Source: an uncultured Prevotellaceae bacterium (lineage in GTDB: Bacteria; Bacteroidota; Bacteroidia; Bacteroidales; Bacteroidaceae). Taken from it: a DNA stretch of 38,937 bases. The notes beneath the pieces were generated by a model. It ran no database searches and was not told the DNA's origin. It saw only the letters and a program-made list of their open reading frames with translations. The stretch spans positions 1 through 38,937 of the forward strand of contig CAMVLT010000034.1 in the NCBI GenBank assembly GCA_947168395.1, in the 5' to 3' direction. Of the stretch, positions 24,177 through 32,387 are shown piece by piece (positions within the stretch are counted from its first letter, which is position 1; every line of letters begins with the position of its first letter). The position numbers and the translations under genes were made by a program.

Positions 24177-25489
24177 CTACCTATGCAATGGTACTCAAAG
24201 CCGTATTCCTGCAATTCCTCCACATCAAAGATGTTGCGCCCATCAATGACGAGCGGACGCTTCATGGCCTTCTTGATAACTCCCCAAGTGGGCAAGCGGA
24301 ACTCCTTCCACTCAGTGAGCAGCAGCAGGGCATCGGCATCGAGCACAGCATCGTACTTGTCACGGCAATAGACCACACGGTCGCCAATCCTGTGGCGGCA
24401 CTCGTCCATAGCTACTGGGTCGTAGACACGTATCTTGCAACCTGCGGCCAACAATTTGCCAATCATAATCAGGGCCGTCGACTCACGCATGTCATCAGTT
24501 TCAGGCTTGAACGACAAGCCCCACATGGCAACGGTAAGTCCGCTGAGCGACTGACCGTCGAAAGCTTTCTCCAGTTTGTGGAAGAGTATGCTCTTCTGAC
24601 TCTCGTTCACACGCTCCACCGCCTTCAGCACCTCCATGGAATAACCGTTCAGGTCGGCCGTCTTGATAAGTGCCTTCACATCCTTGGGGAAGCACGAACC
24701 TCCATAGCCACAACCAGCATAGAGGAACTTTCGCCCGATGCGGGTATCACTGCCTATTCCAGCGCGTACCATATTTACATCTGCACCCACCAGCTCACAG
24801 AGATTAGCAATGTCGTTCATGAACGATATGCGGGTGGCCAGCATGGAGTTAGCGGCATATTTCGTCATCTCGGCCGATGGAATGTCCATGAAGATGACAC
24901 GGAAGTTATTTAATAAGAAAGGTTTGTACAGGCGCGTGAGCACTTTCTTGGCACGTTCGCTCTCAGTTCCCACCACCACGCGGTCAGGCGACATAAAGTC
25001 CTTGATGGCATTACCTTCCTTGAGGAACTCAGGATTTGAGGCAACATCGAAGCTGACGTTAACACCACGCTTCTGCAACTCCTCCTCAATGGCCTGGCGA
25101 ACCTTGCGAGCTGTGCCAACGGGAACAGTGGACTTGGTGACAACCACGACGTAATGGTTGAGGTGCTGGCCGATGGTACGAGCCACCTGAAGTACATACT
25201 TCAAGTCAGCAGAGCCATCCTCGTCAGGTGGTGTGCCCACTGCGGAGAACACAATCTCTACATCGTCAAGCACAGAAGCCAAGTCAGTAGTGAACTTCAA
25301 ACGGCCCGCAGCAACATTCTTCTTCACCAACTCGTCGAGTCCCGGTTCGTAGATGGGTATCTCACCGTTCTCCAGCCGTTCAATCTTGGCGGCATCCACG
25401 TCAACACAAGTCACAGTAGCACCCGTATCGGCAAAACAAGTACCCGACACAAGACCAACATATCCGGTTCCTACTATTGCAATATTCAT
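24173..25489 (-). CDS. ugd: UDP-glucose 6-dehydrogenase
   Basis: A 438-residue cytoplasmic enzyme that oxidises UDP-glucose to UDP-glucuronate with two NAD+. The N-terminal Rossmann motif is GTGYVGLVSGTCFA (residues 8-20); STVPVGT and NPEFLKEG (152-159) bind substrate; the catalytic Cys266 lies in GYGGSCFPKD. The C-terminal NAD/UDP domain (GLSFKPETDDMRESTAL) is complete. UDP-glucuronate feeds capsule or exopolysaccharide. It is 30 nt downstream of rfbC and overlaps the lipoprotein gene by 4 nt. Confidence 0.96.
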   Translation of the reverse strand: MNIAIVGTGYVGLVSGTCFADTGATVTCVDVDAAKIERLENGEIPIYEPGLDELVKKNVAAGRLKFTTDLASVLDDVEIVFSAVGTPPDEDGSADLKYVLQVARTIGQHLNHYVVVVTKSTVPVGTARKVRQAIEEELQKRGVNVSFDVASNPEFLKEGNAIKDFMSPDRVVVGTESERAKKVLTRLYKPFLLNNFRVIFMDIPSAEMTKYAANSMLATRISFMNDIANLCELVGADVNMVRAGIGSDTRIGRKFLYAGCGYGGSCFPKDVKALIKTADLNGYSMEVLKAVERVNESQKSILFHKLEKAFDGQSLSGLTVAMWGLSFKPETDDMRESTALIMIGKLLAAGCKIRVYDPVAMDECRHRIGDRVVYCRDKYDAVLDADALLLLTEWKEFRLPTWGVIKKAMKRPLVIDGRNIFDVEELQEYGFEYHCIGR

Positions 25490-25519
25490 TTGTTCGTTGT
25501 TTGTTATGTATAATGATTG

Positions 25520-26068
25520 TTAGTCAAATAATTCCGCGTCTTTCAGTAAGGGCTGCCTCAAATCCTTCTCGCTGGTCTGCACATCCTTAGGGTCTATGGG
25601 CCACTCAATGCCAAGTTCAGGGTCGTTCCAACGAATACCAGCATCCTGTTGCGGAGCATAGAAATTGTCCACCTTATATATAAATATAGCCTCATCGCTC
25701 AGGACAAGGAACCCGTGGGCAAATCCTCTTGGAATATAGAACTGGCGCTTGTTGTCCTCGCTCAGCTCCACCATCACATGCTTGCCAAACGTAGGCGAAC
25801 TGCGTCGAATGTCGACAGCCACATCCAAAACACGTCCTTTGATAACTCGCACAAGCTTAGCCTGCGAAGCGTCTCCTTTTTGGTAATGAAGGCCTCGGAG
25901 CACGCCGTAGGACGACTTCGACTCATTGTCCTGAATGAACTGCACCTTACCTATATATTCCTCAAACTCAGCCTGTTTCCAAGTTTCCATAAAGTAACCC
26001 CTCGCATCGTTGAACACACGGGGTTCAATCACGTAGACGCCTTTAATGTCAGTTTCTATATATTCCAT
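25520..26068 (-). CDS. rfbC: dTDP-4-dehydrorhamnose 3,5-epimerase
   Basis: A 182-residue cupin enzyme of dTDP-rhamnose synthesis. Motifs: EPRVFNDARGYFMETW (15-30), GVLRGLHYQ with catalytic His61, and FYIPRGFAHGFLVLSDEAIFIYKVDNFYAP (110-139) with the Tyr residues that act in the family. It is the first gene of the leftward rfbC-ugd-lipoprotein operon. The other dTDP-rhamnose genes (rfbA, B and D) are not in the window. A -7 box lies 18 nt upstream. Confidence 0.95.
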   Translation of the reverse strand: MEYIETDIKGVYVIEPRVFNDARGYFMETWKQAEFEEYIGKVQFIQDNESKSSYGVLRGLHYQKGDASQAKLVRVIKGRVLDVAVDIRRSSPTFGKHVMVELSEDNKRQFYIPRGFAHGFLVLSDEAIFIYKVDNFYAPQQDAGIRWNDPELGIEWPIDPKDVQTSEKDLRQPLLKDAELFD

Positions 26069-26085
26069 GTTTGTAGAATTTTGTG

Positions 26086-26093
26086 CAAAGATA
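26086..26093 (-). promoter_or_regulatory. -7 promoter box of the rfbC-ugd operon
   Basis: CAAAGATA (TATCTTTG on the minus strand), 18 nt before the ATG at 26068. It lies back to back with the HU/SPOR gene promoter at 26135-26166. Confidence 0.6.
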
Positions 26094-26134
26094 CTGATTT
26101 TTTTCGAATCTCAGTTAATTTTAAGTTTCTTTTA

Positions 26135-26166
26135 TTTGCAAATGTCGCAAAAAAGCTGTACTTTTG
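26135..26166 (+). promoter_or_regulatory. Promoter of the HU/SPOR-FHA operon
   Basis: TTTG (26135-26138), a 20-nt spacer and TACTTTTG (26159-26166). It lies inside the longer in-frame reading frame, so the true start must be downstream; GTG 26172 follows by 5 nt. The transcript would be leaderless or nearly so. Confidence 0.75.
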
Positions 26167-26171
26167 CACTC

Positions 26172-27224
26172 GTGATTGAATTAGAAAGACATATTGAGAT
26201 TCTTCTGCTGAGCAACGACTGTGTCATTGTTCCCGATTTAGGTGGGTTTATGGCACATCATTTGGAAGCTCGCTACGATGATGAGGAATGTATGTTCCTG
26301 CCACCGCAGCGTACTTTGGGTTTTAATCCGCAGCTTAAGCTCAACGATTCACTTTTGGCTCAGTCCTACGTCGAAGCCTACGATATCAGCTACCCCGAAG
26401 CCATCCGCCGCATTGAAGCTGAAGTGGCCGAGGTGAGACAGTACCTCGACAATGCGGGCTATTACGAGCTGAACGACCTTGGACGGCTGGAAGTCAACCA
26501 AGAGGGTAATCTGGAATTTGAACCTTGCGAAGCTGGCATTCTCACGCCAAGCCTCTACGGACTCAGCTCGTTTGAGATGAAGCCGCTGAATGGTGCCTTC
26601 CCCGCCGTCAGCCACAAGAAGGCACAAGTGCCCAAGCTCATTGAGCTGAGCACAGACCCTGTAGAAGATACGACCGATGAAGATGAGGGCCGCGAACGTG
26701 CCATCACCATCAAGATGTCGTGGATTCGTAACACGGTGGCCATTGCTGCAGCTCTGCTGGCTTTCTTTATCATGACCAAGCCCGTGAGCAACGGTGGCCT
26801 TTCCAATGTCACCATGAGCCAGATTAACCTTCCCATTCTCCAGAAAGACACCGACACGAAGGCTACTCCAAAGCTGGACAAGCAGGCTGTTCAGGAGGCA
26901 TTGACAAAGCACGAAGTTGCCACCAATACCCCTGTCCCCCAAAAAGTAGAGAAAGTTCCGGCTGCGGACGTTGCCGAGCCAGAGCCACAGCCCGAAAATG
27001 GCTACTGCATTGTTGTGGCCAGTCAGGTGTCCCAGCGCAATGCCGAGGAATTTGCCAAGAAGTTGAGAGAACAAGGGTTCAGTGAGGCACGTGTACACAT
27101 TCACATGAATATCCGCCGTGTCATCTGTGGTTTGTACCCCACTGAGTCTGAAGCCTATAAGCAGTTGAAAGCGGTACAACAGCACAAAGGACTGGCTGAA
27201 GCATGGGTGTACCATGTGAAGTGA
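26172..27224 (+). CDS. HU-CCDC81/SPOR-domain inner-membrane protein
   Basis: A 350-residue protein that starts at GTG 26172 (first residues MIELERHIEILLLSND), because a consensus promoter ends at 26166. The N-terminal about 150 residues resemble the paired HU-like domain of Bacteroidetes CCDC81-type proteins (CVIVPDLGGFMAHHLEARYD, LGFNPQLKLNDSLLAQSY). One membrane segment follows (about 184-204, RNTVAIAAALLAFFIMTKP). The C-terminal SPOR domain (about 278-350, YCIVVASQVSQRNAEEFAKKL) would bind denuded peptidoglycan at division sites in the periplasm. A DNA-binding-like cytoplasmic part joined to a septal domain suggests a chromosome-envelope link (inference). The FHA gene starts 13 nt downstream. 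Confidence 0.85.
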   Translation: MIELERHIEILLLSNDCVIVPDLGGFMAHHLEARYDDEECMFLPPQRTLGFNPQLKLNDSLLAQSYVEAYDISYPEAIRRIEAEVAEVRQYLDNAGYYELNDLGRLEVNQEGNLEFEPCEAGILTPSLYGLSSFEMKPLNGAFPAVSHKKAQVPKLIELSTDPVEDTTDEDEGRERAITIKMSWIRNTVAIAAALLAFFIMTKPVSNGGLSNVTMSQINLPILQKDTDTKATPKLDKQAVQEALTKHEVATNTPVPQKVEKVPAADVAEPEPQPENGYCIVVASQVSQRNAEEFAKKLREQGFSEARVHIHMNIRRVICGLYPTESEAYKQLKAVQQHKGLAEAWVYHVK

Positions 27225-27237
27225 GAGGTGAGAAGTT

Positions 27238-27771
27238 ATGAAACGAGTACGCTGTCCGAAATGTGATCATTACATCATTTTCGACGAGACCAAGTATTCC
27301 GAGGGTCAGTCTTTGGTCTTCCAGTGTGACGAGTGCGGAAAGCAGTTCGGCATACGCATCGGTACCTCCCGTCTGAAGGCAACCCAGAAGGACGACCGCC
27401 CCGACGAGCAGGCCAACGAGATGGGATGCGGTTCCATCGTGGTCATCGAGAATGTCTTCCACTACAAACAGGTGATTCCCCTGCGGATGGGCGACAACGT
27501 GATAGGGCGCTACCAGAAAGGCAATCCCGTGAACACTCCTTTCGAGACTGTCGACCCCAGTGTTGACCTGAACCATTGCACCATCAATGTCAGCCACGAC
27601 AAAAAGGGGCAATTGCGCTACACACTGGCAGACAACAACAGCAACACCGGCACCTTTGTCGACAATGTCGAAATAGCACAAAAAGAGCGCCGCCTCATCG
27701 AGAACGGCACCCTTTTCACCATCGGCGCCACCAGCATCATCCTGCGGACTGCCGACGGCGACGACGAATAG
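27238..27771 (+). CDS. Zinc-ribbon and FHA-domain protein
   Basis: A 177-residue cytoplasmic protein. A zinc-ribbon of the MJ0042 kind is formed by C6-P-K-C9 and C30-D-E-C33. An FHA domain follows (about 85-170), with NVIGRYQKGN, NHCTINVSHD and NNSNTGTFVDN, the loops that bind phosphothreonine peptides. No kinase gene is adjacent. It is co-transcribed with the HU/SPOR gene 13 nt upstream, which suggests phospho-dependent control of envelope or division events (inference). It converges with the Fe-alcohol dehydrogenase gene, only 3 nt between stops and no terminator. Confidence 0.88.
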   Translation: MKRVRCPKCDHYIIFDETKYSEGQSLVFQCDECGKQFGIRIGTSRLKATQKDDRPDEQANEMGCGSIVVIENVFHYKQVIPLRMGDNVIGRYQKGNPVNTPFETVDPSVDLNHCTINVSHDKKGQLRYTLADNNSNTGTFVDNVEIAQKERRLIENGTLFTIGATSIILRTADGDDE

Positions 27772-27774
27772 TTT

Positions 27775-28959
27775 TCAGTTTGCCATCCGATAGATGGCCT
27801 CCATATCCTTTCTTGTCAGCACTTCCATCGCGCCGATATTCATTGTGCCTCCACGGCTACACTTGTCAGCCATCAGGCTGATTTCCTCGTCAGTTGCCTG
27901 GCGGCATATCAGTTCGGGGATATTGGTGGGCATGCCGATGCGGCGATAGAAGTCCTCGATAGCCTCGATGCCTCGCAGGGCCGTAGCCTCGGGGTGTGCG
28001 AAGTCATTGGTTACGCCCATCACGTTGACGGCGAACTGTACGAAGCGACTCTGGTGGCGAGGCATGACGTAGCGGGCCCACGACCCCCACAGGGCGGCAA
28101 GGCCGGCACCGTGGGTAACGCCGTACAGAGCGCTCAACTCATGCTCCAGCTTGTGGGTGGCAAAATCCTTCTCCAGGCCGCACTCCGTCAGGTCATTGTG
28201 TGCCAGCGAACTTGCCCACATAATCTGGGCACGGTTGCGGTAGTCCTCTGGATTCTTCAACACCTCCACGGCACAATCCTTCACCGTGCGCAACAGCGCC
28301 TCGGCCATCGCGTCGGTCAGCGTCATATCCTCGTACTTCGAGAAGTAGCGCTCCATCGTGTGCATCATGATGTCTGTTGCTCCGGCGGCCGTCTGGAAAG
28401 GCGGCAACGTGTAGGTTCGCTCGGGGTTCATGATGCAGAAGCGACAGCGGCACAGGTCGCTGTTAATGCCACGTTTCAGCAGTCCCTCGTCCTTGGTGAT
28501 GACGCAACTGTTCGACATCTCGCTGCCGGCAGCGTGAATGGTCAGCACTACGCCGATGGGCAAGCACGACTGCGGAACGGTTTTGCCCTCCCAGAAGTCC
28601 CACACGTCGCCGTCGTATCCCACGCCGTAGCCAATGGCCTTCGACGAGTCAATAACGCTGCCGCCACCCACGGCCAGTATGAAGTCCACCTGTTCACGAC
28701 GGCAGAGGTCGATGCCCTTGTACACCATCGACAGCTTCGGGTTTGGCACTACCCCACCCAACTCCACATAGCTGATGTCAGCCTCGTCGAGCAACTTGAA
28801 CACCTTGTCGAGCAGTCCCGACCGCATGGCCGACCCACCGCCGTAATGAACCAGCACCCGGTGGGCACCATACTGCCTGAGCAACTGCGGAAGCTGTTCT
28901 TCGGAACTGCGCCCGAACACCACCCGTGTCGGCGCATAGTAGTTGAAGTCTTTAATCAT
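27775..28959 (-). CDS. Iron-containing alcohol dehydrogenase (BDH/YqhD-like)
   Basis: A 394-residue group III alcohol dehydrogenase. The NAD(P)-binding motif VGGGSVIDSSKAIG (97-110) and metal-site motifs ATDIMMHTMERYF and THKLEHELSALYGVTHGAG are present. The N-terminus FNYYAPTRVVFG is typical of the butanol dehydrogenase/YqhD subgroup, which mostly reduces aldehydes with NADPH. It overlaps the end of kdgK by 8 nt and is the last gene of flavodoxin-kdgK-ADH. It may detoxify aldehydes or serve redox balance (inference). Confidence 0.92.
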   Translation of the reverse strand: MIKDFNYYAPTRVVFGRSSEEQLPQLLRQYGAHRVLVHYGGGSAMRSGLLDKVFKLLDEADISYVELGGVVPNPKLSMVYKGIDLCRREQVDFILAVGGGSVIDSSKAIGYGVGYDGDVWDFWEGKTVPQSCLPIGVVLTIHAAGSEMSNSCVITKDEGLLKRGINSDLCRCRFCIMNPERTYTLPPFQTAAGATDIMMHTMERYFSKYEDMTLTDAMAEALLRTVKDCAVEVLKNPEDYRNRAQIMWASSLAHNDLTECGLEKDFATHKLEHELSALYGVTHGAGLAALWGSWARYVMPRHQSRFVQFAVNVMGVTNDFAHPEATALRGIEAIEDFYRRIGMPTNIPELICRQATDEEISLMADKCSRGGTMNIGAMEVLTRKDMEAIYRMAN

Positions 28960-30010
28960 ATACCTTAATGTTGTGAATGGTGTAGTCAGAATCCAGCACG
29001 TCCAGTATCTCCTCCTCGGTCGAGAGGTTGAAGTCGCCAGCTATCGTGTTCTTCAGCGAGGCGGCTGCCAGCGAGTAATCCAAAATGCGCTGGTTGTCCG
29101 TATCTGGAAATATGCGCAGCGCGTGCAGGAAGCCGCCGTCGAAGGCGTCGCCCACGCCCATCGGGTCTACCACGTTGGGAATGTCGACGATGCGGGCGTT
29201 GTACATCTGCCCGTCGGCCCACAACAGAGCCGTCAGCGTGTGGTGGCTCGAGCTAATCTGGTTGCGCATACCGATCATTATTTTGCGGCAGCGCGGGCAT
29301 AACAGCCTGATTTCCTCGTACCAGCGGCGGTAGGCCTCCAGGTTCATGTCGTAATCGGGCGTAACGGCCTCGAACGGAATCTTCTCGTGCCCCGTAATGA
29401 ATTCATACTCAATGACATCGCCGAACATAACGTCAGCATGTGCCATCATCCGCTTCAGCGTCTCGCGCGGCTGGGCACCCTCGTATCGCCACAGGTTCTT
29501 ACGGTAGTTCAGGTCTATCGAGATGGTCAGTCCCATCTCCTCAGCCACCTCTATGGCCTCGAATGTAGCGTCGGCAGCAGGCTGCGTGATGGCCGCCGTA
29601 ATACCCGACACATGGAGCACCGAGGCATCGGCCAGCGCCTTGCGCCAGTCAATCATCCCCGGCTGCAGAAACGAGTAGGCCGACCCTGCGCGGTCGTAGG
29701 TGACACTGGCATTGCGCAGGCTCGCCGCCTCCTCGAAGTAGTACACGCCCACGCGGTCGCCACCATACAATATGTAGTCAGTACCCACACCAAGCTGCCG
29801 TAAACTCATGGCGCCAGCACGTCCCATCTGCGTGTCAGGCAGACGGGTGACATACTCTACATCCTCGCCCTGCATGGCTAACGATACGGCTACGTTGGCC
29901 TCGCTGCCGCCATAGTTTCCTAAGAAAGTCTTACCCTGCGACAGTCTCATTTTCTCTCCCTTCGAGAAGCGTAACATCAACTCTCCGAAGGTTACAATCT
30001 TGTTTCCCAT
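28952..30010 (-). CDS. kdgK: PfkB-family sugar kinase, 2-keto-3-deoxygluconate kinase-like
   Basis: A 352-residue cytoplasmic sugar kinase. PfkB features: FGELMLRFS (8-16), the GGSEANVAVSLAM substrate-binding segment (34-46), SIDLNYRKNLW, and DPMGVGDAFDGGF with catalytic Asp288. The N-terminal pattern is that of KDG kinases, which phosphorylate 2-keto-3-deoxygluconate from uronate breakdown to KDPG. A GH28 polygalacturonase gene lies two genes upstream, which supports the uronate link. The KDPG aldolase partner is not in the window. It starts 24 nt after the flavodoxin gene and overlaps the ADH gene. Confidence 0.88.
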   Translation of the reverse strand: MGNKIVTFGELMLRFSKGEKMRLSQGKTFLGNYGGSEANVAVSLAMQGEDVEYVTRLPDTQMGRAGAMSLRQLGVGTDYILYGGDRVGVYYFEEAASLRNASVTYDRAGSAYSFLQPGMIDWRKALADASVLHVSGITAAITQPAADATFEAIEVAEEMGLTISIDLNYRKNLWRYEGAQPRETLKRMMAHADVMFGDVIEYEFITGHEKIPFEAVTPDYDMNLEAYRRWYEEIRLLCPRCRKIMIGMRNQISSSHHTLTALLWADGQMYNARIVDIPNVVDPMGVGDAFDGGFLHALRIFPDTDNQRILDYSLAAASLKNTIAGDFNLSTEEEILDVLDSDYTIHNIKVYD

Positions 30011-30034
30011 TTTCGTGTTAGTGTTTCTTTTTGA

Positions 30035-30835
30035 TTATCGGACAACCTCAGTAAACTCAGGCTTTGCCCCCTGCTCCTTACCTACTGTCACATAGATGAC
30101 GGATGTGGACTGTTCACCATTCATCCCGCGACCGTTGACCGTGAATTTATAGTCAATGCTGTTATCTGTTGTTCGTTTGCCCACCGTTGAAGGTGTACCG
30201 AGTGGGAACTGATAGCTGGAGCAAGCCGCATCAAAGATGGCCTTCTCCTTATCCGTCACCGGTTTCTGCTCGGAATAATCAGGCAATTTCGCCACTTTAC
30301 CCTTTTTGTAGCCGTTGGCCTTAAGGAATCTGTCAAGTTCCTTTCCTGCTGCTGCCACCCTGGCCGTGCGCACACCATAGCCCGTCAAAATCTCGGCTTT
30401 GGGCAGTGCCTTCTTCAGCGCTTCCGAGGAAGTATTCAAGCCGCCGCTGCCGAAGGTGCAGAACGGGACAATCTTCTTGCCTGCAAAGTCGTTCTCCTTC
30501 ACAAGCGTGGCTATCGGCATGGCGTAGGTACCGAACCAGATGGGATAACCGATGAAGATGACATCGTAATCAGCAATCTTCGACTTCAGAGGCTTCAGCT
30601 TCGGGGTTTCACCACTCTGCATCTCGCGCTGTCCACGCTGAATCGTTTCCTGGAAATTACCCGAATAAGGCTCAACGGCCTCAATACCCTCAATGTCAGA
30701 ACTGAGTTGTTTCTGCAACTCCAGTGCTACGGTCTTGGTTGTACCTGTCTCTGAATAATACAGCACCAGTTTTTTCTGTGCATAGCCTGTTGTGATGGAC
30801 GCAACGGCTGCAATGGATAATAATAGCTTTTTCAT
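30035..30835 (-). CDS. Exported long-form flavodoxin
   Basis: A 266-residue protein with a signal peptide (MKKLLLSIAAVASITTGYAQ) followed by a flavodoxin fold: the FMN phosphate loop YSETGTTKTVALEL (27-40), GYPIWFGTYAMP and TFGSGGLNTS. A C-terminal extension of about 80 residues (from KLPDYSEQ) is not part of standard flavodoxins (about 150 residues). Flavodoxins are usually cytoplasmic; export implies periplasmic electron transfer, as suggested for other Bacteroidetes homologues. It is the first gene of the flavodoxin-kdgK-ADH unit, with a -7 box at 30865. Confidence 0.85.
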   Translation of the reverse strand: MKKLLLSIAAVASITTGYAQKKLVLYYSETGTTKTVALELQKQLSSDIEGIEAVEPYSGNFQETIQRGQREMQSGETPKLKPLKSKIADYDVIFIGYPIWFGTYAMPIATLVKENDFAGKKIVPFCTFGSGGLNTSSEALKKALPKAEILTGYGVRTARVAAAGKELDRFLKANGYKKGKVAKLPDYSEQKPVTDKEKAIFDAACSSYQFPLGTPSTVGKRTTDNSIDYKFTVNGRGMNGEQSTSVIYVTVGKEQGAKPEFTEVVR

Positions 30836-30864
30836 ATTTTATAAGTTTTGCTTCTACCGAGGTG

Positions 30865-30872
30865 CAAAGGTA
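30865..30872 (-). promoter_or_regulatory. -7 promoter box of the flavodoxin-kdgK-ADH unit
   Basis: CAAAGGTA (TACCTTTG on the minus strand) lies 30 nt before the ATG at 30835, in the 97-nt gap after the GH28 gene. Confidence 0.6.
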
Positions 30873-30932
30873 CAACTTTTTTTCAAAACGACACTGTATA
30901 GTGTGGCAAAAAAACATGAAGAAAGTATTATG

Positions 30933-32270
30933 TTACCTGATATTTACGTTCTTAGCCGTGCTGTTTTCTATCAGCGACGGGTCAAAAGCCTTCTTTGCGT
31001 CCTCCACATCGATGTTTTCGAAGATGAAATCTTTTAGGCGGTACTTGTCACTGGTACCCACATCAAAGAAGTTGTTCGTTGTCATCTTTATGTTGCGGAT
31101 GCTGATGTTGTTGCACTGCGACAGGGGCATGTCCTTACGGTCTTCAGGCTTGAAGAACTGAGTCCACGGGCGGACAACGAGGAACGAGCCGCACTGGCCG
31201 GTGATGTCTTCTACGGTGACGTACTCGTAATGCTGGGGGGTGTCAGGACGCATCTTCAGCCAAAGCACACGGGTAGCGGCCTTCACATGGATGCGGCGTA
31301 GTATCACGTTGCGGTCGTGCAGACTTTCTGAGCCAAGTGTCAGACAGCCATGCACCTTACCGTATACGCAGTCTTCAATAATGATGTTCGAGCATGGACC
31401 GTTGTTCGGGTCCTGGTCAGCCCAGGTGCCCTTGCCGCCTTTCAGCACAACGGCATCATCGTTGACGTGCATGTAGCAACCGTGAACCAGCACATTCTTG
31501 CAGACATCGAGGTCGATGGCGTCGCTCGACGGAGCACCACGCTTGGGGTCGACGGGTGTCACATTTTCTGTGGGGGCATAGATGAAACAGCCCAGGTATC
31601 TCACGTTCTCGCAACGGTAGAGGTGATTCGTCCAAAACGGTGAGTTTATGATATTTACGTCCTGTACAGTCACGTTCTTACTATTGGAAATGTAGACATT
31701 GCGAGGGCGCATGGCTTCGAGGTTGGTACAGTTGCGATTATACTTGCGCCTAATCCAAAATTCCTCCCAGTAGGGCTGGCCGTTGCCGTTGATGGTGCCA
31801 GGACCGGTAATGGTAAAACCGTCCACACCGTCGGCATTGACCAAGGCGGCAAAGTAGTCAAGAGTCTGCCCCTCCATGCGGGTCTTCACTATCGGGAAGT
31901 GCTTGATACGGGTGCTGCCCTGCAGTTCACCGCCTTCCTCCAACTTCAGGTGGGTGCCGGGCTTGAAGAACAGCGAACCAGAGATAAAGGTGCCTCGTGG
32001 GATGACGATGACTCCCCCACCCTCCTGAGCCGCACGGTCGATAACTGCCTGAAGGGCTTTTGTCTGCACCTCAGTGCTGTAGCCGTCAACGCCATAGTCG
32101 GTCACAACATAATGCCTCAGTCCCAATAAATCTACCCGCGAGGTGTCGCTGAACCACTCCGATACGGGGGTGCCGTCGGGCCATAACTGCTGGTTTGTCA
32201 CTTTCTTCTTTGCGGTGGCCATGGCGCATGTCAATGCAAGCGTCAACGCCATAATTGTTCTGGATTTCAT
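30933..32270 (-). CDS. GH28 polygalacturonase-family hydrolase
   Basis: A 445-residue exported enzyme with a signal peptide to about residue 20. GH28 beta-helix landmarks: YGVDGYSTEVQTKALQ (59-74), TGPGTINGNG, SSDAIDLD with Asp250 (NTD position), NDDAVVLKGG with Asp271/Asp272, VHGCLTLGSES with His307 (GHG position) and RVLWLKMRPD with Lys339 (RIK position). The catalytic triad of Asp residues is intact. The family hydrolyses galacturonan or rhamnogalacturonan linkages; variants at NTD and GHG suggest an exo- or rhamnogalacturonan-type activity (inference). It has its own -7 box and probably supplies uronates for kdgK. Confidence 0.9.
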   Translation of the reverse strand: MKSRTIMALTLALTCAMATAKKKVTNQQLWPDGTPVSEWFSDTSRVDLLGLRHYVVTDYGVDGYSTEVQTKALQAVIDRAAQEGGGVIVIPRGTFISGSLFFKPGTHLKLEEGGELQGSTRIKHFPIVKTRMEGQTLDYFAALVNADGVDGFTITGPGTINGNGQPYWEEFWIRRKYNRNCTNLEAMRPRNVYISNSKNVTVQDVNIINSPFWTNHLYRCENVRYLGCFIYAPTENVTPVDPKRGAPSSDAIDLDVCKNVLVHGCYMHVNDDAVVLKGGKGTWADQDPNNGPCSNIIIEDCVYGKVHGCLTLGSESLHDRNVILRRIHVKAATRVLWLKMRPDTPQHYEYVTVEDITGQCGSFLVVRPWTQFFKPEDRKDMPLSQCNNISIRNIKMTTNNFFDVGTSDKYRLKDFIFENIDVEDAKKAFDPSLIENSTAKNVNIR

Positions 32271-32303
32271 TGCTTTTTACGTTATAGTAATAGTTTTATG
32301 GCG

Positions 32304-32311
32304 CAAAATTA
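32304..32311 (-). promoter_or_regulatory. -7 promoter box of the GH28 gene
   Basis: CAAAATTA (TAATTTTG on the minus strand), 34 nt before the ATG at 32270. Confidence 0.55.
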
Positions 32312-32328
32312 GCAAAAATATTTGATAT

Positions 32329-32362
32329 TTTGTTGATTATTTCGAAAAAAGTCGTATCTTTG
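32329..32362 (+). promoter_or_regulatory. Promoter of the sppA-lpxK-pnp-thiL-luxR operon
   Basis: TTTG (32329-32332), a 22-nt spacer and TATCTTTG (32355-32362) precede the sppA ATG by 25 nt. The remaining genes have gaps of 33 nt or less, or overlap, and show no internal boxes. Confidence 0.65.
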
Positions 32363-32387
32363 TCGCATAATTTTAATGATGTAGAGT

